Positions 18,660 to 28,882 of a stretch of 64,000 nt of DNA are shown piece by piece. The notes under the pieces are model-generated. The model saw only the letters and a list, made by a program, of their open reading frames with translations. It searched no databases and was not told where the DNA came from. The first letter of the stretch is position 1. Every line of letters begins with the position of its first letter. Both the position numbers and the translations under genes were made by a program. The stretch spans positions 248,001 through 312,000 of the forward strand of contig CAVTTR010000007.1 in the NCBI GenBank assembly GCA_963737745.1, in the 5' to 3' direction. Source of the DNA: Bog-473 sp963737745. GTDB taxonomy: Bacteria > Actinomycetota > Acidimicrobiia > Acidimicrobiales > RAAP-2.

Positions 18660-20387
18660 TCAGGCGGAGCCGTGGCGGAGGAGCTGGCCTGGCGTGGCGT
18701 TGGTGCACTCACCATCGATGAACGTGGTAACCCCGTTCACGATGATCCGCTCGTAGCCCGTAGCCTTTTGCACCAGGCGCCACTCACCCGCTGGGTAGTC
18801 GAACAACCGTTCCTGTGGAAGGGCATCCAACGTTTCGGGGTCGTAGACGATCACGTCCGCCGGGACACCCTCACGGAGGCAGCCGCGGTCCTTCAGGCCG
18901 AGGGCTTGGGCCGGATACGCGGACATGCGCCAGATCGCTTCCTCGGCCGACATCAGCCCTTCGTCGCGGACCCAGTGGCCGAGGACTTCGGTGGCGAAGC
19001 GGGCCGTCGTCACGAATTTGGTGTGGGCACCGCCATCGCTGATGCCAGGAAGTGCCATGGCGCAGGTACCCACCTCCTTGACCGCTTGGGAGTCCATGTC
19101 GACCATCGTCGTGCCGAAGCCAGCGTGGAGTCGGGCGGCTACTGCGACATCGAGCATGGCGTCGAGGAGGTCCTTGCCCTCCCGCTCCGCTATCTCGCCG
19201 ATGCTGAACCCCTCGTAGCGCTCCTTCAGCTCCTGCGCATTGGGGGCATCACTCGAGATCCAGTTCACGGTCATTTCGGCCAAGGGATAGCGGCCGAGGC
19301 CGAAACCACCACCAAGAGACACGATGGCCTCCTTCAACGCCACCCGGCGCTCGGGGTCGGCCAGCTTCTCCAGCTTCTCGTCGAGGGTGCCCAGCGTCGC
19401 CTCGCGCCACGCCGGGAAGACGTCCATCAGGTTGTAATCCTCGAGGACGATCTCGGACTTGAAGCGGACAATCTGCGCCGAGGCGAACACACGGAGGCCT
19501 TCCTCCTGGTTCAGTTCGTCGAGTCGAGCGATGGTGGCGCGGTGGGGGTACTGGTTCTCCCCGTGCTGGTTGGCCGAGCCGGTCGGTGCCAGGGCGTTCC
19601 AAATAATCGGGCGGCCACTCTCCCGGGCGATGAGCGCGGCGGTCTCGAGTGGGCCGGTGATCTGTGTGGTGCCCCGGCCGAGGCGTCGCAATGCCCGCGA
19701 GAAGGCGACGATCTCGCGTTCGCCCATCTCGTCGGTAACCATCGGGGTTCCGTCGTAGTCGGCCTGAATGCGCGAGTCGCCGGTGATCTGTGAGCTCCAG
19801 CCGCAGCCGCCGGCCTCCATAGCCTCGACCAGCAGATCGCACATCTGCTCGAGCTCGGCATCGCTGGCCCGCTCCGCCTTGGCCTTGTCCACGCCGATGA
19901 CGTAGCCGTACAGCGGGGCCAGCGGAACGAGCGACATCACGTTGACACCCTTGGGTGTGCGTTCGATGCTGTCGAGGAATTCGGGAAAGGTCTCCCAGTC
20001 CCAGGGCATACCGACACGCATTGTCTGCAGCGGCACCGCCTCGTTGCGCGACAGCGACAGCATGGCGCGGTCTTGGTCCTCGACCTTGCACGGGGCGAAT
20101 CCGAAACCACAGTTCCCGACCAAGACGGTCGTCACGCCGTGCCAACCCGACATGGTGCACCACGGGTCCCAGAAGACCTGGCTGTCGTAGTGGGTGTGCA
20201 CGTCGACGAACCCCGGGGCGACGATCTTGCCCAACGCGTCGACGACATCGGTGGCGTCGGAGGCGTCGAGCCCCGTGCCGATCTCGAGGATGCGCCCATC
20301 CTTGATGCCGACGTCCGCCTTGTAGCGTGGTGTGAGCAGCCCATCGATGATGGTGCCGTTCTTGATCAAAATGTCGTAAGTAGCCAT
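18660..20387 (-). CDS. N-acyl-D-amino-acid deacylase/amidohydrolase-3 family protein
   Basis: 575 residues, intact. Composite amidohydrolase: an N-terminal beta segment (MATYDILIKNGTIIDG), metal ligands HTH (64-66), the Cys in GNCGFG (Cys93, equivalent to the zinc-ligand Cys of D-aminoacylase), and SDGGAH with the catalytic Asp near residue 456. The C-terminal small domain closes with GVTTFIDGECTNATPGQLLR. The family hydrolyses N-acyl-D-amino acids or related amides and cyclic ureides; the true substrate is unknown. It lies 39 bases after an ACMSD-type amidohydrolase and before its own broken paralogue, so the group looks like a duplicated two-gene unit. Confidence 0.92.
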   Translation of the reverse strand: MATYDILIKNGTIIDGLLTPRYKADVGIKDGRILEIGTGLDASDATDVVDALGKIVAPGFVDVHTHYDSQVFWDPWCTMSGWHGVTTVLVGNCGFGFAPCKVEDQDRAMLSLSRNEAVPLQTMRVGMPWDWETFPEFLDSIERTPKGVNVMSLVPLAPLYGYVIGVDKAKAERASDAELEQMCDLLVEAMEAGGCGWSSQITGDSRIQADYDGTPMVTDEMGEREIVAFSRALRRLGRGTTQITGPLETAALIARESGRPIIWNALAPTGSANQHGENQYPHRATIARLDELNQEEGLRVFASAQIVRFKSEIVLEDYNLMDVFPAWREATLGTLDEKLEKLADPERRVALKEAIVSLGGGFGLGRYPLAEMTVNWISSDAPNAQELKERYEGFSIGEIAEREGKDLLDAMLDVAVAARLHAGFGTTMVDMDSQAVKEVGTCAMALPGISDGGAHTKFVTTARFATEVLGHWVRDEGLMSAEEAIWRMSAYPAQALGLKDRGCLREGVPADVIVYDPETLDALPQERLFDYPAGEWRLVQKATGYERIIVNGVTTFIDGECTNATPGQLLRHGSA

Positions 20388-20426
20388 GGCTCCGATTTCA
20401 GTTAAAGGTGTGTCAGCTGAGGTGAA

Positions 20427-21626
20427 TCAGCTGAACGTGAGTTCGTGGGCGTTTTCGTACATGATGCGGCGCTGGTCCTCAGCCGAGAAGCTGGCCACGT
20501 TGTCGAGGAAGTCCTTGGGTTCGGGGAAGCCCTCGCCATGGGGCCAGTCCGAACCGAAGAGGATCCGATCGACTGGAAAGTGCCGGGCCAACTCGGCCAC
20601 GTCCTGCTCGACGAAGGGCGCCACCCAGCAGTGCTCGATGAACTGGTCCTTGGGATTGCTCGAGAAGGTGCCGCCATGGCCCAGGTACTCAAGTGCCTCG
20701 AGGAGCGGCGGCACCCAGGCACACCCGAACTCGATGAATGCGACCTTCAAGCGCGGAAAGCGTTCGAAGAGCCCATGGGCCGTCATCACGTAGGCGAAGT
20801 CGTGGATGATGCGGTTCTTGAGGAGGCCTGAGAACGTACCCGTGGCGCCCATGTGGTCGGTGTTGCCATGGCGCAGGTCACCCATGTGCTCATCGCCCCA
20901 GGCATCGGAGAGAAACTTGGGCAACTTGGCATAGGTGGAATCGGCGCCGTCGTGCGGCGTCAGGACCACTCCGGCCTCTTGGAACAGGCCCCAGAACTGG
21001 TCGAACATGGGGTCTGCCGGGGAGCGGATGCCGTCGCGGGTAACCGCGGCGCCGTGGCGCAGGCAGGCCAATCGGGCCCCGTGGTCAATACACCACTGCA
21101 GTTCCTTGACGGCCTCGTCGGGGTCGCTCAGCGTGAGGAACGGCACCCCGAAGATGCGCTCTTTGTAGGCGAAGCCCCACTCCTCTTCGATCCAGCGGTT
21201 GAAGGCGCGCACAGTGGCGACGGTCGCCTCAATGTCGGCATGCATCGAAGGCTCGAGGACAACCCCTTGGGAGGGGAACATCCAGGTGCCTTCGACACCT
21301 TGCTCGTCCATCACTTTCAATCGAGCGTCCCGGTTGAACCAGTCCGGGTGGTCCGAAAGCTTCTCGGTCATCTTCGACGTGAAGACGTCGCGACTGGTCG
21401 CCCCCTTGAAGTAGTCCATGAAGGCGCCCGGTAGTGGCCGCGGGTGATGGTCGGCCGGGCCTGGGAGGAAGGCAAAGATCTCACCGTTCATCACGTACCG
21501 CATCACGCCATCGATCTCTTTTACCTGCAGGCCGGTGTCCTTGAACTTGGGATCGCGGTGCCGGGTGAAGGCATCGCTCGTCTCCCAGTAGTGGTTGTCG
21601 GCGTCGAACAGCTTCTGCTGGCCCAT
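20427..21626 (-). CDS. Amidohydrolase-2 (ACMSD-type) family protein
   Basis: 399 residues from the ATG at 21626, chosen because a GGAG lies upstream and the longer frame adds no conserved residues. The metal-site motifs are FDADNHYWE near residue 7, VVLTPHDG in the middle, and LFGSDWPHGEG near the end, as in amidohydrolase-2 decarboxylases/hydrolases related to ACMSD. In actinobacterial catabolic clusters such proteins act on ring-cleavage or beta-diketone intermediates, but the exact reaction is not deducible. First gene of the leftward amidohydrolase group; its paralogue is the frameshifted gene at 15576-16798. Confidence 0.92.
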   Translation of the reverse strand: MGQQKLFDADNHYWETSDAFTRHRDPKFKDTGLQVKEIDGVMRYVMNGEIFAFLPGPADHHPRPLPGAFMDYFKGATSRDVFTSKMTEKLSDHPDWFNRDARLKVMDEQGVEGTWMFPSQGVVLEPSMHADIEATVATVRAFNRWIEEEWGFAYKERIFGVPFLTLSDPDEAVKELQWCIDHGARLACLRHGAAVTRDGIRSPADPMFDQFWGLFQEAGVVLTPHDGADSTYAKLPKFLSDAWGDEHMGDLRHGNTDHMGATGTFSGLLKNRIIHDFAYVMTAHGLFERFPRLKVAFIEFGCAWVPPLLEALEYLGHGGTFSSNPKDQFIEHCWVAPFVEQDVAELARHFPVDRILFGSDWPHGEGFPEPKDFLDNVASFSAEDQRRIMYENAHELTFS

Positions 21627-21781
21627 CGTTGCTCCACTCCCCCTGGCGCCCTCTTGTCGGGGCACCTTTGGACTCACCGTGTGATCGGACTTACTGGCCG
21701 ACTGTACAGCAAGTTCGATGCGGCTGTCGAGAGTCGCGCGGTTGCCCGATAGATGGCATCCGACGACCCGAAAAGTCCAGC

Positions 21782-22465
21782 TCAGCCGTACTGTTTCCCC
21801 AGCGGCCGCAGACCACGCACCGGCTCGGCAGCCAATGCGCCATCGAGCCAGGCGTCGACTGACTCCCTGACCTTGGTCATGTCCGTGTAGTGCGCCTCGG
21901 TCAACATGAGCGCAGCCACGCCACGCAGCAACCCGTGAAGGACGACGGCTGATGCGCTCGGATCGATGTCGTCACGTATGGACCCGTCCCTCTGTCCCTC
22001 TTTGATGTTCGTGGTCCATCCCTCGTAGGACCGACGGTCCGCCTCGAGGAATCCTTCAAGGGACGAATCCGACGGGAAGATGGCCCCCCACATCACGATC
22101 AGGGCCCGAAGGTCGGGGGTTGGGTGCTCGAAGAGCTCCAAATAGGTGTTCACCCATATGCGGATGAGCGCCAAGCCGGACATGGACTCTCCGCTGACAC
22201 CTCCCGCTTCGCTGACTGCAGCGGCCGCCATCGCTTCAAGGACTCGCTCCTGGGCGTCAGCCGCAACTCGAGAGACGAGAGCATCCTTCGATCCGAAGTG
22301 ATGATTGGCCAGTCCTCTGCTCGTCCCTGCACGGTCACCGATCGCGGCAAACGATGCTCCACCGATGCCACGCTCCGCGATCACTTCGGCTGCCGCTCCC
22401 AATAGCGCACGCTCGGATGTTTGTCGCCGCTCAGCCTGCGTGCGACGAGACGGCGCTGGTTCCAT
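21782..22465 (-). CDS. TetR-family transcriptional regulator
   Basis: 227 residues from the ATG at 22465; the longer open frame upstream runs over the end of the neighbouring gene and is unlikely. Helix-turn-helix near residues 38-68 (ASFAAIGDRAGTSRGLANHHFGSKDALV), followed by a long helical ligand domain. It lies 46 bases downstream of the acyl-CoA dehydrogenase and so may be the last gene of the long catabolic operon, giving feedback control by a pathway intermediate (inference). It precedes the amidohydrolase group by about 155 bases. Confidence 0.92.
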   Translation of the reverse strand: MEPAPSRRTQAERRQTSERALLGAAAEVIAERGIGGASFAAIGDRAGTSRGLANHHFGSKDALVSRVAADAQERVLEAMAAAAVSEAGGVSGESMSGLALIRIWVNTYLELFEHPTPDLRALIVMWGAIFPSDSSLEGFLEADRRSYEGWTTNIKEGQRDGSIRDDIDPSASAVVLHGLLRGVAALMLTEAHYTDMTKVRESVDAWLDGALAAEPVRGLRPLGKQYG

Positions 22466-22511
22466 GAGGATGAACCTACAAATACGTCGGCTCCCCGAGC
22501 AAACCCAGACC

Positions 22512-23762
22512 TCACTTCTCCGATCGGTGTTCAAGCACCTGGCGAAAGGGGATGTCCCTGTCCGGGGTGAATTCCCGGGGCAAACCAAGGACTCTTTCGC
22601 TGATCTGGTTCAACTGGATCTCGGTGCTGCCCCCGGCAATTGTGGGTATGCGGGCGGCCAACCAGTGCATCCCGACACCATCGGACGAATCGCCAGGCTC
22701 CCAGGCCACGGCCTCGCTGCCGGCGACCTCAACGGCGATCTGGGCCCGACGCAGATCAACGGTGGACCCGAGCAACTTCAAGATGGCGGCGGCGGGCCCT
22801 TGCATGTCGCCGGTCCGAAGCAATGCATTAATCCGTTGGATGGTGGGTGAGACCAGAAGCCCGAGGGCGATCCCTTCGCCGACGAGCTGGCGGGAGGCGG
22901 CATCGCCAGCCAACCCGAGCCGGCGGACGAGTGCCACCAGCTCGTCGTCCTCGTCTTCTTCGCCCGTCGAGAGGGCGATGTGGTCGTTGTAGCTGTTGGC
23001 ACCGACCATGTTCCGCTCGTGGAAGAGTAAACGAGTGGTGACCCTCCACCCGTCGTTCTCCGGACCCACCAGGTTCGAGGCCGGGACAGCCACGTCGTCG
23101 AAGAATTCCTGGCAGAACTGCGATGCACCCGTCGACAGCCGGATCGGCACGATGGTCAACCCGTCCATGTCGGGCGCCACGATGAACATCGACAATCCCT
23201 GATGCTTGGGGACGTCCAGATCGGTGCGCACCAGGACGAGACCGAACTGGCAGTGCTGGGCGCCCGTGGTCCAGACCTTCGAACCATTGAGGCGATAGAT
23301 GTCGCCGTCTCGCTGGGCTCGGGTGAGCAGGCCAGCGAGATCCGAGCCGCCACTCGGCTCCGAGAGGAACTGCACCCAGAGTTCGTCGCCACGTAGCATG
23401 GCCGGGATATGGCGATCCTTCTGTTCCTCGCTGCCGAACTCGAGCAGTGTGGGAGCGAGGATGCCGTGGGTCACGTTGAAGGTCCCCGGTAACTGATAAC
23501 CCGCCCCTGCTTCGGCCCATGCCATCTGGTAGGCCCGGTTCAGGCCTTGACCGCCGTACCGCTTGTCGAAGCGAATGCCGGCAAAACCTGCGTCAAAGAT
23601 TCGCCGCTGGATGGCGCGCGCTTCGGCCACCACCTCGTTAGCTTGGTCGTCGCTGACTTCAAGACCATCCACCTGTTCGCCTCGAGGCACGTTGCGGGTG
23701 ATCCAAGCTCTCGCCCGCTCCCGGAAGCTCTGGATGTCAATGGCCGTGGCGTCGGTGCTCAT
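22512..23762 (-). CDS. Acyl-CoA dehydrogenase (FadE-type, alpha-like)
   Basis: 416 residues from the ATG at 23762 (AGGAGA nine bases before). Domain order is normal: N-terminal helical domain, FLSEPSGGSDLA flavin-contact strand near residue 142, middle beta domain, and C-terminal helices ending IAGGSTEIQLNQISERVLGLPRE, the FAD/adenine-binding signature. It introduces a trans-2 double bond into an acyl-CoA and passes electrons to ETF. It lies 46 bases after a second, shorter dehydrogenase. This pairing of a complete and a partial-looking FadE is the arrangement of the alpha2beta2 steroid dehydrogenases (known for FadE26-FadE27 and FadE28-FadE29). Confidence 0.93.
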   Translation of the reverse strand: MSTDATAIDIQSFRERARAWITRNVPRGEQVDGLEVSDDQANEVVAEARAIQRRIFDAGFAGIRFDKRYGGQGLNRAYQMAWAEAGAGYQLPGTFNVTHGILAPTLLEFGSEEQKDRHIPAMLRGDELWVQFLSEPSGGSDLAGLLTRAQRDGDIYRLNGSKVWTTGAQHCQFGLVLVRTDLDVPKHQGLSMFIVAPDMDGLTIVPIRLSTGASQFCQEFFDDVAVPASNLVGPENDGWRVTTRLLFHERNMVGANSYNDHIALSTGEEDEDDELVALVRRLGLAGDAASRQLVGEGIALGLLVSPTIQRINALLRTGDMQGPAAAILKLLGSTVDLRRAQIAVEVAGSEAVAWEPGDSSDGVGMHWLAARIPTIAGGSTEIQLNQISERVLGLPREFTPDRDIPFRQVLEHRSEK

Positions 23763-23808
23763 CGAATCTCCTTCTCGGCCGGCGCGATGACAACGTCCAC
23801 CCCGCGTG

Positions 23809-24935
23809 TCACAGCCCCACCAACTGACACAACCGCTCGCGGTGGGAAACCGGCGACCCATAGAGCGACCGGTTCGCGGTGACGCGCCGGAAGAAGGCGT
23901 GATGTGGGTGCTCCCATGTCATCGAGATGCCACCGAGGAGCTGGGAACAGTCCGACAGCATGGTCACCGCCTTATCGCCGACGTGAGCCTTGGCGGCGCT
24001 GGCCAAGCGGCTGGCTGACCGGTCCCCGGCGCTGAGCGCCTCGACCACAGCGGTGGCGATCCCAAGGGAGGCCTCCAACCAGACTTTGTGGTCGGCCAGT
24101 CGATGTTTTATCGCCTGATACGAGGCCACGGTGCGCCCAAAGGCTCGCCGGTCTTCGAGGTATTCGACCGTCAACTGAAAGGCGGACTCCATGATCGCCG
24201 AGCTCTCCGCCACCTGGAGGCAGAGCGCCAGATCGATCTGGCGATCCACATCGAGCACGGTGGAGCCTGTCTCACCGAGAACCGCCGATGAAGGCAGGAC
24301 GACGTGGTCGAAGGTGATTCGGGCGAAGGGTCGAGCCAGGTCGAGCGAGGTGAGTGGCTCGACCACCACACCGTCACTTGTGGCGGGTACCAACAGCTGT
24401 ATCGGTTCGCCCTGCTCCGTCATTGCCGTGACGAGGAACAGATCGGCGTCGGCTCCGGCCTCGACGGGAGTCTTGACCCCGTCGAGCATCCAGCCATCCG
24501 AATGTGGGCTGACTCGCGCCGACGGCTGCCTCGGCAACCAGCGATCGGCGACCTCCGCCACGGCCCACGTGGCGATGCAGTCCCCGGTGGCGATTGGCGG
24601 CAGCCACGCTTGACGCTGCGCCTCCGTTCCGCTGCGAGTCAGCGTGTCAGCCACGACGTTGCAGGGCACCAGAGGTCCCGGTGCGACAACGCGCCCCATT
24701 TCCTCGGCCACCACGGCGAGGCAGGCCACACCCCGCTCCATCGGCACACCGCCGAACTCCTCGGGAATGAGGAGGGAGGTGATCCCGAGCGCCGCTCCCT
24801 CCCGCCAGAACGATCGCAGAGCTGGCAGCGAGTCGTTCGAGAGCGAAATTTCTCGGTGAGCGGCGATTCGGATTCCAGGAACTTGCGTATGCCGTCCCGT
24901 ATGAGCGGCTCTTCCCCTGCCGCCTCGGGGTTCAC
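23809..24935 (-). CDS. Acyl-CoA dehydrogenase (FadE-type, beta-like), one frameshift
   Basis: About 375 residues after repair. The N-terminus (VNPEAAGEEPLIRDGIRKFLESESPLTEKFRS) is in one frame and the body (LPALRSFWREGAALGITSLLIPEEFGG...) in another; the switch is near 24840. The GTG start overlaps the preceding SDR stop (GTGA). The body shows EEMGRVVAPGPL and a C-terminal QLLGGISMTWEHPHHAFFRR in place of the usual GGSxEIQRN tail, a pattern of the non-catalytic-looking beta subunits of heterotetrameric steroid acyl-CoA dehydrogenases. It probably pairs with the next gene. The frameshift may be an assembly error. Confidence 0.85.
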
Positions 24936-25876
24936 CTCGCGCTCTCGAGCGGAGTGGCTGCCACAATCCGACTATTGCGTTCGATCCACGAGGTCGTGTC
25001 AGAGACGACCACCCCACTGGCCGGGTCGGCGATTTCGTCCCAATGGTCGCGCAAAGCCTCCGGCGTCAGCCCGTCGAGGCTCGGATGCACGTAGCCTTCT
25101 GTCTCGCTGATGAAGAGCAGCGCATGACGACGCATCCCGGTGACGAACGCCTGTCCCGTGACCGGGCAGGATTCGTGACAGAGCAAAGCCACGAGAGGTG
25201 CGACGAGCGCCGGAGCTCGTTCAGGGACGTCCGGCGGGGTCTCCGAACGGCCGTGGCCGGCGGACATCATCCGGGTCATCGCCATCGGGGCCACGAGGTT
25301 GACTGCGATGCCAAGCGGCAGACCGACTTGGGCCAGGGCGCGACCAAGGCCTAGAACACCGGCCTTCGCCGTGGTGTAGGCCACGGTGTCCGGTGCGCCG
25401 AGTGCACTGGTTGACGTGGTGAAGACGACCCGCCCGTACTTCGCCGCTGCCATGTGCGGCCACGCTGCTCGGGTGACGTTGAACCCGCCGCCGATATGGA
25501 TCTCCCACAGTTGACGCATGTCCATCAGCTCCATGGCCGGGAATTGGTCAACGGCGAAGACGCCCGCGTTGTTCACCACGATGTCGATGCGGCCGCAGAT
25601 GTCCATGGCCTGGTCTATGAGTGCCTGAGCGCCCTCCGGCGTCGACACGTCCGCCGAATTTGCAATGGCACGACCGCCGGCGTCCGTGATCTCTTCGACG
25701 ACATGAGCGGCATACGACGGGTCCTGACCATCACCGGCCATTGTCGTGCCGAGGTCGTTGACCACCACGGTCGCCCCGCGTCCGGCGAGCAGCTTGGCGT
25801 AGGCCCGGCCGATGCCGCGTCCAGCGCCGGTCACCAGGGCCACCCGATCCCGAAACTCGATGGGTTCAGCAGGCAT
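24932..25876 (-). CDS. SDR-family 3-hydroxyacyl-CoA dehydrogenase, 17-beta-HSD type 4-like
   Basis: 314 residues, longer than a classical SDR. Motifs: TGAGRGIG (16-23), NNAG (102-105), Ser155, Tyr167/Lys171 (YTTAK). A segment after the second strand (VNDLGTTMAGDGQDPSYAAHVVEEI) is typical of the multifunctional-enzyme/HSD17B4 subgroup, which oxidises 3-hydroxyacyl-CoA in beta-oxidation, including steroid side chains. It lies between two acyl-CoA dehydrogenases, 57 bases after one and overlapping the other by GTGA. Role in side-chain or ring beta-oxidation is a reasonable inference; no hydratase gene is seen in the operon. Confidence 0.92.
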   Translation of the reverse strand: MPAEPIEFRDRVALVTGAGRGIGRAYAKLLAGRGATVVVNDLGTTMAGDGQDPSYAAHVVEEITDAGGRAIANSADVSTPEGAQALIDQAMDICGRIDIVVNNAGVFAVDQFPAMELMDMRQLWEIHIGGGFNVTRAAWPHMAAAKYGRVVFTTSTSALGAPDTVAYTTAKAGVLGLGRALAQVGLPLGIAVNLVAPMAMTRMMSAGHGRSETPPDVPERAPALVAPLVALLCHESCPVTGQAFVTGMRRHALLFISETEGYVHPSLDGLTPEALRDHWDEIADPASGVVVSDTTSWIERNSRIVAATPLESAR

Positions 25877-25933
25877 GTCGTCCCCTCAATTTTCTCGTGC
25901 ACGCCGGTGCGGCCGGGGCATCCCGAAGTGCAC

Positions 25934-27169
25934 TCACTGCGATCGCTCCGGGCGTGGCTCGCGCGGCAATCCGAGGATCTGCTCGCTGATCGTGTTGCGT
26001 TGAATCTCGCTCGATCCTCCGTAAATAGTGCGCGCCCGCGCATTAAGAAAGTCGTCGATCCAGGCCGCCGACGACGTGGCGTCGAGTCCCAACGGCTGGG
26101 CCTTCAACATCTCCAGCGCGCTGGGGCCTGAACGAACGAGGGCACCTGAGCCGAGGATGTCCATGGCCAATTCGGTGGATTCCTGGTGGTACTCGGCGGT
26201 GAGGACCTTCGTCAACGACGATTCTGGTCCTGGCGGTTCGCCGCGGGCCAAGAGCGAAAGGGCGCGCAATCCAACGCACCGGAGCACATGTATCCGGATG
26301 TAGCACCCGGCGATACGCAGACGAACGTTCGCGTCCTGGTTTCGACCGCGGGCGCGCGCCAACTCAATGAGGCGCCACAGCTCAACCGCAAACGCTTCGG
26401 CATTGGCCAACCCACCGATCCCTCGTTCGAAGCCGAGGAGCGCCAGGGTGACCACCGCCCCGTTGTTGACGTCGCCGACCACGTTGCTCAGCGTCGTCAC
26501 GGCGTCCGTGAAGAACACCTCGCTCAGCTCGGTGTTGCCGGTCATGTCGCGAATGCCGCGCCGCTCGATCCCGGGCTGCTCGAGGGGGATGAGCACGAAA
26601 GACAGCCCGCGACTGCGCTCGGCGTCCGGATCCGTCCGTACGACCGTGAAGAGCCAGTTGGCCGTGAGCCCGGCCGTCTGCCAGACCTTCTGACCGTTGA
26701 TCACGAGGTGGACGCCGTCGATTTCACCCTTCGTCCGCACGTTGAAGAGATCCGACCCGGCATCGGGCTCGGAGTAACCCTGGGCCCAGCGGATCTCGCC
26801 GCTCAATGTGCGCGGCAGGAAAAAGGACTTCTGCGCCTCGGTCCCGAATTGCAGGAGCGTGGGTACCAGCAGGTTGAAACCAAAGTTGTCATTACGGTGC
26901 GGCAGCGCGGGAACCCCGCTGCGAACGAACTCCTCAATGAGCACCGCTTGTTCGAGATGTGTCAGCCCGCCGCCTCCGTACTCGCATGGGACGGTAACCC
27001 CGAGCAGCCGATTGTCGAGCAGGGTCTGGCGCCAACGCTCGGCAAAGCCTTCGCGCTCGTCCACGTCGAGTGCGCCCATCCCAGCCCATCCAGCCGGGAG
27101 TTGCGCCGCGAGGAACTCCCGAATCCGAATCCGGAAGGCTTCGGATTCCGCCGGATACGTCAGGTCCAC
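25934..27169 (-). CDS. Acyl-CoA dehydrogenase (FadE-type)
   Basis: 411 residues. Complete three-domain dehydrogenase: LLDNRLLGVTVPCEYGGGG in the N-terminal domain, AQGYSEPDAGSDLF near residue 136, WQTAGLTANW in the beta domain, and the C-terminal IYGGSSEIQRNTISEQILGLPR. It removes two hydrogens from an acyl-CoA using FAD and donates to ETF. It follows the CoA ligase by 13 bases, so activation and first oxidation are likely encoded together. Third dehydrogenase of the operon; its chain-length or ring specificity is not predictable by eye. Confidence 0.94.
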   Translation of the reverse strand: MDLTYPAESEAFRIRIREFLAAQLPAGWAGMGALDVDEREGFAERWRQTLLDNRLLGVTVPCEYGGGGLTHLEQAVLIEEFVRSGVPALPHRNDNFGFNLLVPTLLQFGTEAQKSFFLPRTLSGEIRWAQGYSEPDAGSDLFNVRTKGEIDGVHLVINGQKVWQTAGLTANWLFTVVRTDPDAERSRGLSFVLIPLEQPGIERRGIRDMTGNTELSEVFFTDAVTTLSNVVGDVNNGAVVTLALLGFERGIGGLANAEAFAVELWRLIELARARGRNQDANVRLRIAGCYIRIHVLRCVGLRALSLLARGEPPGPESSLTKVLTAEYHQESTELAMDILGSGALVRSGPSALEMLKAQPLGLDATSSAAWIDDFLNARARTIYGGSSEIQRNTISEQILGLPREPRPERSQ

Positions 27170-27182
27170 AGTCGGCCTGCCC

Positions 27183-28882
27183 TCACGATACGACTGCGCC
27201 GTAGGCAGCCTTGAGATCGGCCTTGACCACCTTGCCCGTCGCCGTCCGCGGCAAGGGCTCCTCCGTGATGGTGAGCGTCGTCGGGACCTTGAACGGAGCG
27301 AGGTGCTGGGCCACGTAGGCGATCAATGCTGACTCGTCCGCCGTCGCCCCGGGGCGCAGTCGAACGATTGCCGCCACCTCCTCTCCGAGCGTCGGGTGCG
27401 GAAGGCCGATGATGGCTGCCTCCGCCACCGCGGGATGACCCTCCAGCGCAGACTCGACCTCAGGACAGAAGACGTTCTCCCCACCTCGTATGACAATGTC
27501 CTTCAAGCGTCCGACAAGGTGGACGAATCCCTCGTCATCGATCTGCACCCGGTCGCCGGTGCGATACCAGCCCTCCTCGAAGGACTCGGCCGTCGCTTCG
27601 GGGTTGCCGTAGTAGCCCGGTGTCACCTGCGGACCACGAATCTCGAGCTCGCCGAGCCCGCGAGGCCCGACCAATTGCCCGGTGCGCTCATCGCGCACCC
27701 TGATCTCGACGGTAGGCAAGGGCTGACCCACACTAGTCGGACGGTCCAAATAATTCTGGCCGGTAATGGTGACCACAACTCCGTTGGTCTCGGTCGAACC
27801 GTACCCGGTGCCCGGGCTGACACGGCCTTCGAACACCGTACCGATGTCGCGAATCAGCTGGGGAGGAGCTAGTGCTGCCCCGTTGACCAGCGCGACGAGG
27901 CTCGACGTGTCATACCTACCCTCGGCGCCCAGGTCGACCAGCTCACGCACGACCAACGGTGGCCCCGACAGCTCCGAGACCTGTTCGTTCTCGATCAGGC
28001 GCATGGCCTCGCGTGCGTCCCACTTGTACATGAGAACGACTCGTCTCCCGGCGAAGATATTCGACGTGAGAGCCGTGAACGCGGCGATGTGAAAGATGGG
28101 GTTGGTGACCAACGTCGTGCCGACTGGCGTTGCCAGTTCGGAGATCCCAGCTGCCGCTCGCCGCTGACGAATGGCTTGCGCACGCAGCCGCATGACCAAA
28201 ATGGTCGAGACGTGGTTGCGGTGGGTGCCAATGACACCCTTCGCCTTTCCGGTTGTGCCCGACGTATACAAGATGGTGGCCGTCTCGTCCGGGCCGATGG
28301 TGGCCGGCTCGATCTCCGAGTCGTCCAAGCCGTCGGCTAAGAGCTCGGCCAGGTCGGTGACACCCGGCCGGGTGACGGCCGCGCACCTGGAGCACGCCGC
28401 GAGCACCGGCTAAGCCTTCAGCATGTTCGGCCAAACGGTCGATGCGCTCCTGGTCGGCGATGATCACCGTTGGGTCGCTGTCAGCTATGAGCGCGGTGAG
28501 CTCCGCGCCGGTCAACCAGGCGTTCAATGGCACAATGATCACCGCCGAGCAGCTCGACCGCCCAGAGGACGAACGACCACTCCGGGAAGTTGCGCATGCT
28601 CACCACGACCCGGTCGCCCTTGACCAGCCCATACCTCTGGCGCAGCTGACGGGCCAGGCGCATGACGAGGCTCCACTGCTGACGGTAGGTGTAGCGCTCA
28701 TCTCGATACACGAGTGCTTCCGCCTCGCCGAAGTCCCGCGTGGCCAAGAACGCTTCGGCCAGGGTGAAGGGGGGTCGATTGAACACGGTCATTCGCCGAT
28801 TGCCCACGATGGCCTCGGTCAACGGGTAGGGCCCGTCGGCCGCGGTCAGGTCCCCGTACGGGTCGCTCGGCGAAGAACTCAC
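27183..28882 (-). CDS. AMP-dependent acyl-CoA synthetase, two frameshifts
   Basis: About 565 residues when repaired. The C-terminal 400 residues are intact: TILYTSGTTGKAKGV (P-loop), TGYGSTETNG (A5), WYRTGDRV (A7), RLKDIVIRGGENV (A8) and the catalytic Lys in PRTATGKVVKADL. The N-terminal part lies in two other frames, with switches near 28545 (before VIIVPLNAWLTG) and near 28410. The GTG start at 28882 overlaps the previous stop as GTGA. It activates a carboxylic acid to its CoA thioester via an adenylate. If the two shifts are real the protein cannot be made whole; single-base assembly errors are an equally simple explanation. Confidence 0.85.
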
